This document shows positions 62,715-64,000 of a stretch of 64,000 bases of DNA, in pieces. The position numbers and the translations under genes are program-made. Below the pieces are notes generated by a model, which searched no databases, was not told the DNA's origin, and saw only the letters and a program-made list of their open reading frames with translations. Each line of letters opens with the position of its first letter. Position 1 is the stretch's first letter. Origin of the DNA: Tateyamaria omphalii (GTDB lineage: Bacteria > Pseudomonadota > Alphaproteobacteria > Rhodobacterales > Rhodobacteraceae); assembly GCF_014651375.1 (NCBI RefSeq), contig NZ_BMWT01000004.1:434001-498000 (forward strand), in the 5' to 3' direction.

Positions 62715-63659
62715 TTAGATGGCTTGCTTGAGCGCCAACCAATCAAGCATCGCATCGGTTGTTTCCTGTGGCTTCTCCTGCTGGATCCAGTGGCCACAAT
62801 CGAGGTTAACCACTTCCACATTAGGCACGAACTCCTGGAGGTTTTCAGAGGGCGGTATCACGTCCTGCGTGCCGTAGATCATCAACGCAGGCTGCCGAAC
62901 GATTGGATCGACATCCGCCAAAATGCTCCAATTTCGGTCTATGTTTCTGTACCAGTTGATGCTCCCGGTGAAGCCAGTTTCTTCAAAGGAAGACACGAAG
63001 ATGCCAATATCCGCTTTGCTCATTAAAGGCTCACCCAAGGGCTTTTCGGCCAGCGCAAGGTTGATCATCATCATGCCTGGTTCCGGCGGTACGGCTGGTA
63101 AGTTCTTTCGGAACAAGTTGCATAAGAATGGCCCGGTGTTCTCATCCAAGATAACATCCGCAACGCCAGGTTTGCGGTTGAAGTGCACGAGATAGTTGTC
63201 CTCTCCAAACACGGCCTCCATAAACTCGATCCAAGGCTCAGGCGTTCGAACCTGATATGGCAGCGCGAGATTGACGAGTTTCTTCACGCGGGTTGGATGC
63301 AAGAGGGCCATACTCCACACAACGTTTGCACCCCAGTCGTGGCCAACAAAGACAGCATCATCGTAGCCGAAATGATCCAAAAGCGCGGCAAGATCATCAG
63401 TGAGATGAGCGATGTCGTATTCCATCACATCCCCCAGGCAAGAGGAATTGCCGTAACCACGCTGGTTCGGAACGATGACGTGGTAGCCTGCCGCCGCGAG
63501 AGCGGGCATCTGGTAGCGCCAGGAAAAGGCATGTTCGGGCCATCCATGGCACAGCACGATCGGATAGCCTTTATTTTCCTGCCTTAATTCAAAGACCTCC
63601 AGGTCGACGTCGTTAAGCGCGATGAGCTTGGGTTCGGGAAAGTTAGCGATGCTGGTCAT
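62715..63659 (-). CDS. Epoxide-hydrolase-like alpha/beta-hydrolase
   Basis: The 314-residue protein has HGWPEHAFSWR (oxyanion), GHDWGANVVW (Asp nucleophile) and a C-terminal catalytic His in CGHWIQQEKP, with the second acid probably in GTQDVIPP. The Asp nucleophile fits soluble epoxide hydrolases or haloalkane dehalogenases. Start at 63659 (MTSIANFPEP). Divergent from a DeoR/WYL-type regulator. Confidence 0.88.
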   Translation of the reverse strand: MTSIANFPEPKLIALNDVDLEVFELRQENKGYPIVLCHGWPEHAFSWRYQMPALAAAGYHVIVPNQRGYGNSSCLGDVMEYDIAHLTDDLAALLDHFGYDDAVFVGHDWGANVVWSMALLHPTRVKKLVNLALPYQVRTPEPWIEFMEAVFGEDNYLVHFNRKPGVADVILDENTGPFLCNLFRKNLPAVPPEPGMMMINLALAEKPLGEPLMSKADIGIFVSSFEETGFTGSINWYRNIDRNWSILADVDPIVRQPALMIYGTQDVIPPSENLQEFVPNVEVVNLDCGHWIQQEKPQETTDAMLDWLALKQAI

Positions 63660-63706
63660 ATCAGTTTTTCCGGTTTGGTTCGTCCGGTATTGGCTAATCC
63701 TAAAAG

Positions 63707-63723
63707 GTGTCAAATCTTGACAC
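63707..63723. promoter_or_regulatory. Perfect inverted repeat between hydrolase and regulator genes
   Basis: GTGTCAA-ATC-TTGACAC is a perfect 7-3-7 dyad 48 bp upstream of the hydrolase start and 22 bp upstream of the regulator start. It also includes TTGACA on each strand, so it is a candidate operator overlapping a -35 element for either gene. Confidence 0.65.
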
Positions 63724-63745
63724 GTTTCTGCTCTATGTTTGGAGA

Positions 63746-64000
63746 ATGAGGAGCCGCGCCAGACAAAACATCATCATTCGTAGCCTCCGCCGCAGCGGGT
63801 CTGCGACCATCGAAAGCCTCAGCCAAGAGGTTGGTGCATCGCGCAGCACTGTCTTTCGGGACCTTTCAAGCCTTCGGGATGAGGGTTACGTTATCATCGC
63901 CGAACAAGGTCGTGGGGGCGGCTTGTATCTCGACCCAGGATCAATGCAGACCACGGCCAGACTCTCGGTCCCAGAGGTTTTCGCTTTGATAATTGGCATC
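63746..64000 (+). CDS. DeoR/WYL-type transcriptional regulator (5' part)
   Basis: The open frame runs off the right edge after 85 codons. The N terminus has the HTH SATIESLSQEVGASRSTVFRDLSSLRDEGY, then GRGGGLYLDP, a common start of WYL-domain regulators; the WYL domain would be outside the window. It is divergent from the epoxide-hydrolase-like gene. Confidence 0.8.
   Translation, partial: MRSRARQNIIIRSLRRSGSATIESLSQEVGASRSTVFRDLSSLRDEGYVIIAEQGRGGGLYLDPGSMQTTARLSVPEVFALIIGI

Overview
The window looks like a chromosomal segment of a marine alphaproteobacterium of the Rhodobacteraceae (Roseobacter group). The evidence is the high G+C content, the secE/nusG and rplK/rplA genes, murA followed by a DUF2948 gene, a tripartite tricarboxylate transporter, a CuyA-like gene beside a glycine-betaine-type ABC transporter, and many LysR regulators. 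All functional names come from reading translated sequence and recalling families; no database search was run.

Layout. 1-9.1 kb: a secreted serine hydrolase with N-terminal tandem repeats that runs off the left edge, then a LysR gene divergent from an operon of a PLP-dependent cysteate/D-cysteine lyase, an OpuAC/ProX-like binding protein, its ATPase and permease, and an alpha/beta hydrolase. 9.5-17 kb: core genes (secE, nusG, tRNA-Thr, murA, DUF2948, GNAT, OmpA-like, rplK, rplA) with several clear hairpin terminators. 17-19.3 kb: a MerR gene with a textbook 19-bp-spacer promoter, coupled to a solute-binding-protein-like gene, and a LysR gene. 19.3-26.2 kb: a type I secretion operon with a 1236-residue repeat/RTX protein as likely cargo. 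26.5-34 kb: an SLC13-type permease with RCK_C domains, then a LysR gene divergent from tctC-tctB-tctA and a CaiB/BaiF CoA-transferase.

34-44.4 kb is an accessory island. It holds a compact operon that resembles an ABC-three-component (ABC-3C) conflict system (CTD-like protein, middle component, Rad50-like ATPase with zinc hook) with a directly appended three-helix membrane protein. It also holds a GIY-YIG nuclease with six tandem NUMOD-like repeats, and two copies (one intact, one broken) of a small tyrosine recombinase in direct orientation. Those copies flank a phage-head/toxin chimera and a candidate immunity gene. An approximately 80-bp repeat occurs three times. A MOSC gene interrupted by one stop codon closes the island.

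45.8-54.4 kb is a second accessory block, entirely on the minus strand: a SARP-like regulator, a PAP2/haloperoxidase-fold protein with an (Ala-Asn)11 tract, a subtilisin-like protease, an unknown protein, a vanadium-haloperoxidase-like protein, a small membrane protein and a lipoprotein. I do not recognise this combination, and it is, with the ABC-3C operon and the toxin cassette, the best candidate for an undescribed system. 55-64 kb is ordinary accessory metabolism and regulation: three transcription factors (two LysR, one GlxA-type), a DUF1499 protein, a zinc-free MDR reductase, an MFS drug exporter, two small membrane proteins, RidA, an epoxide-hydrolase-like enzyme and the start of a DeoR/WYL-type regulator.
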